Of a DNA stretch of 56,258 nucleotides, positions 54,423 to 56,258 are shown piece by piece. Every line of letters starts with the position of its first letter. The stretch's first letter is position 1. Where the stretch lies: contig JBBSLP010000037.1 in assembly GCA_038255145.1 (NCBI GenBank), forward strand, positions 1 through 56,258, read 5' to 3'. The position numbers and the translations under genes were made by a program. The DNA is from WHTX01 sp038255145 (GTDB taxonomy: Bacteria; Actinomycetota; Acidimicrobiia; Acidimicrobiales; CAIXPF01). The notes under the pieces are model-generated. The model was not told the origin of the DNA. It ran no database searches and saw only the letters and a program-made list of their open reading frames with translations.

Positions 54423-56258
54423 ATGGCTGGCCCCGATTCGACGACGGGCGCGGACGGACCGGCCGAGCGGCCTCCGACCCCGCCTGCAGACAACCCGTGG
54501 ACCCTGCAGCCGACCCGCCCGGCGGCCCCGCCGACTCCCCCGGTGACGCCGCCTGTCCAGCCGGCGCCACCAGCTCTGCCCCAGACACCTCCGGCCCCGC
54601 AGGTTCCGGCTGCGCCCCCCGCGCCGACCCCGCCGCAGTACCCGCCGGCCCCGCAGTACCCGCCGGCCCCGCAGGTTCCGGCTGCGTCCCCAGCGCCGAC
54701 CGCGCCGCAGTACCCGGCCGCCCCTTCGACACCGACCGCGCCGCAGTACCCGGCCGCTCCGCCGGCGCCCGCATCGCCGTCGAGCCCGGCGGCGCCTTGG
54801 GCGGCCCCAGCGCCGTCCTCGAACCCGGCGGCCGCGCCCTGGTCGGCTCCGGCCACCTACCCGAACCCGACGGCCGCGCCTTGGTCGGCCCCGGCCACCT
54901 CCCCGAACCCAGGTCCCGGGACGCCCGCCGCACCCGCCAGCTGGAACAGCCCCGCCGCCCCCGCCGCGGCTGCGACCGCGAGCTGGCCTGCGCCGGCCAC
55001 GGCCCCGACGCCGGCCGCCCCGGCCAGCTGGGGTGCGGCCCATCCGGGGGGCTCCGGTCCGCCCTCGGCCGCCGGCGGCTACGGACCCCCCGCCGGGTCA
55101 GGTGCCGCGCCGCCGGCACCTCCCACCGGCGGCAAGGGCGGGCGGACGGTCCTGATCGGTGGCCTGGTGGCCTTGTTCCTGCTCATCGCCGCGGGCGGTG
55201 CCGCCGTAGCTCTGCGGGGCGGCGGATCGGGTGGCGGCAAGGCCGTGCACTCGGTCAACGACGTCAAGGGCGCCACCGTCCAGATCGTCACCCGGGGCTC
55301 GTTCGTGGACCCCGAGGTCGGTGAGCAGCTCGACGCCGCCGGCTCGGGCAGCGGCTTCATCGTCGACCCCTCGGGCATCATCGTCACCAACAACCACGTG
55401 GTGACCGGCTCGGCCACCATCGAGGTCTACGTCGGGGGCGAGACCACGCCCCGCACCGGTCGGGTCCTGGGCGTGTCCGAGTGCTCCGACCTGGCCGTGG
55501 TCGACATCGAAGGTGACAGCTACCCCTACCTCGACTGGTACGGGGGCACGGCCGAACCCGGCCTCGACGTGTACGCCGCCGGCTTCCCGCTGGGCGACCC
55601 CGAGTTCACCCTGACGCGGGGCATCGTGTCCAAGGCCCGCACCGGTGGGGACACCGACTGGGCGTCGGTGCCCGCCGTGCTCGAACACGACGCCACCATC
55701 AACCCGGGCAACTCGGGCGGCCCCCTCGTGACCGCCGACGGCCGCGTCGTGGGCGTCAACTACGCCGGCTCCAACAACACGGGCCAGTTCTTCGCCATCG
55801 ACGCCTCGGCGGCCAGGCCCCTGGTGGCCGAGCTGCGCGAGGGCAGCGTCGAGTCGGTGGGGGTCAACGGCCAAGCCGTGCGCGACGACACCGGCCTGTC
55901 GGGCATCTGGGTGGCCGGGGTGGCCTCGGGCACGCCGGCGGCCGACGTCGGCCTCCAGGGCGCCGACATCATCACCAAGGTCGAGGGCCTGGCCGTGGGC
56001 GCGGACGGCACCATGGCTGACTACTGCGACATCCTGCGCTCCCACAGCGACGATGCCCCCCTGTCCCTCCAGGTCATGCGCTACGACACCGGTGAGATCC
56101 TGACCGGCGAGCTGAACGGCCGGTCGCTCGAGGTGGCCGAGCTCATGGGCAGCCAGGTGGCCGAGGAGACGGGCAACGAGCTCGCCGGGGCCACCACCTG
56201 GGGTGACTACAGCTACGCCACGGACGACAGCGGCACCCTCGAGGTCGAGGTGCCCGAC
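54423..56258 (+). CDS. HtrA/DegP-type serine protease with Pro-rich N-terminus (3' end missing)
   Basis: At least 612 residues, still open at the window end. A disordered Pro/Ala-rich cytoplasmic region (about 1-235) has PQYP and APWSAPAT.PNP repeats. One membrane helix at about 241-262 anchors a trypsin-like protease domain with the full triad His325 in TNNHVV, Asp356 in CSDLAVVDI and Ser431 in NPGNSGGPL. A PDZ-like domain follows (GIWVAGVASGTPAADVGLQGADIITKVEGL near 497-526). It should handle protein quality at the outer face of the membrane. ATG 54423 has GGAGGAGCGGAAC before it. Confidence 0.93.
   Translation, partial: MAGPDSTTGADGPAERPPTPPADNPWTLQPTRPAAPPTPPVTPPVQPAPPALPQTPPAPQVPAAPPAPTPPQYPPAPQYPPAPQVPAASPAPTAPQYPAAPSTPTAPQYPAAPPAPASPSSPAAPWAAPAPSSNPAAAPWSAPATYPNPTAAPWSAPATSPNPGPGTPAAPASWNSPAAPAAAATASWPAPATAPTPAAPASWGAAHPGGSGPPSAAGGYGPPAGSGAAPPAPPTGGKGGRTVLIGGLVALFLLIAAGGAAVALRGGGSGGGKAVHSVNDVKGATVQIVTRGSFVDPEVGEQLDAAGSGSGFIVDPSGIIVTNNHVVTGSATIEVYVGGETTPRTGRVLGVSECSDLAVVDIEGDSYPYLDWYGGTAEPGLDVYAAGFPLGDPEFTLTRGIVSKARTGGDTDWASVPAVLEHDATINPGNSGGPLVTADGRVVGVNYAGSNNTGQFFAIDASAARPLVAELREGSVESVGVNGQAVRDDTGLSGIWVAGVASGTPAADVGLQGADIITKVEGLAVGADGTMADYCDILRSHSDDAPLSLQVMRYDTGEILTGELNGRSLEVAELMGSQVAEETGNELAGATTWGDYSYATDDSGTLEVEVPD

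Overview
The window is very GC-rich, densely coded actinobacterial DNA. A type-2 IleS, many F420/FMN luciferase-family oxidoreductases, LivK-like lipoproteins, an LPXTG protein and many start codons 6-8 nt after a TANNNT box all fit a member of the Acidimicrobiia (Iamia/Ilumatobacter-like). That placement is inferred from gene content only.

Layout. 1-5.3 kb: the 3' part of cobD (running off the left edge), an NlpC/P60 cell-wall hydrolase and ileS. 5.5-17.1 kb: catabolic and transport genes, namely two LivK-like lipoproteins without permeases, a luciferase-type oxidoreductase beside a Baeyer-Villiger-type monooxygenase, a rhodanese, a SnoaL-like protein, an alpha/beta hydrolase, an enoyl-CoA hydratase, a small kinase, MsrA and an HpaI-type aldolase. 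17.2-24.2 kb: an unknown protein, a second luciferase-type enzyme, a membrane GGDEF/EAL protein, a DsbB/thioredoxin-like redox pair, a Nudix enzyme and a DUF2510 membrane protein. 24.3-27.7 kb: cobT, cobS and cobU (nucleotide-loop assembly of cobalamin) behind a family-2 glycosyltransferase. 28-36.5 kb: LPXTG surface protein, M3 oligopeptidase, 2-hydroxyacid dehydrogenase, divergent GT4/GT2 glycosyltransferases and a large BNR-repeat exoprotein. 36.6-41.8 kb: a broken siderophore-binding-protein gene, two overlapping PLP fold-type-II enzymes, a TPR protein and a lipoprotein. 41.9-49 kb: CaiB-type CoA transferase, glyoxalase-like protein, a MazF-type toxin with an unrecognised partner, a third bacterial-luciferase-like enzyme overlapping a PuuD-type hydrolase, a hexapeptide acyltransferase and a class-III aminotransferase. 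49-56.3 kb: LysM lipoprotein, Ppx/GppA phosphatase, APH-like kinase, an ABC ATPase with no permease, a NYN nuclease-like gene and an HtrA-type protease cut by the right edge.

How genes work together. CobD, CobU, CobS and CobT belong to one late cobalamin pathway but are split about 24 kb apart. The DsbB-like and thioredoxin-like proteins overlap by one base and form a likely extracytoplasmic redox pair. PuuD and the nearby aminotransferase could both serve polyamine or amino-acid breakdown. The glycosyltransferases, the BNR protein, the LPXTG protein and NlpC/P60 are envelope or surface functions.

Most unusual signals. Between 47295 and 47527, on the minus strand, three and a half 11-bp repeats sit just upstream of a TTGACA/TACTGT promoter; a folded leader of about 130 nt follows, ending in a textbook terminator 17 nt before the acyltransferase start, with a competing hairpin. 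Others are a 134-bp inverted-repeat element at 48953-49086, 16-bp tandem repeats in front of the orphan ABC ATPase, an unfamiliar partner for MazF, and a widespread leaderless-start signature. No rRNA, tRNA, CRISPR array or intact insertion sequence was seen.
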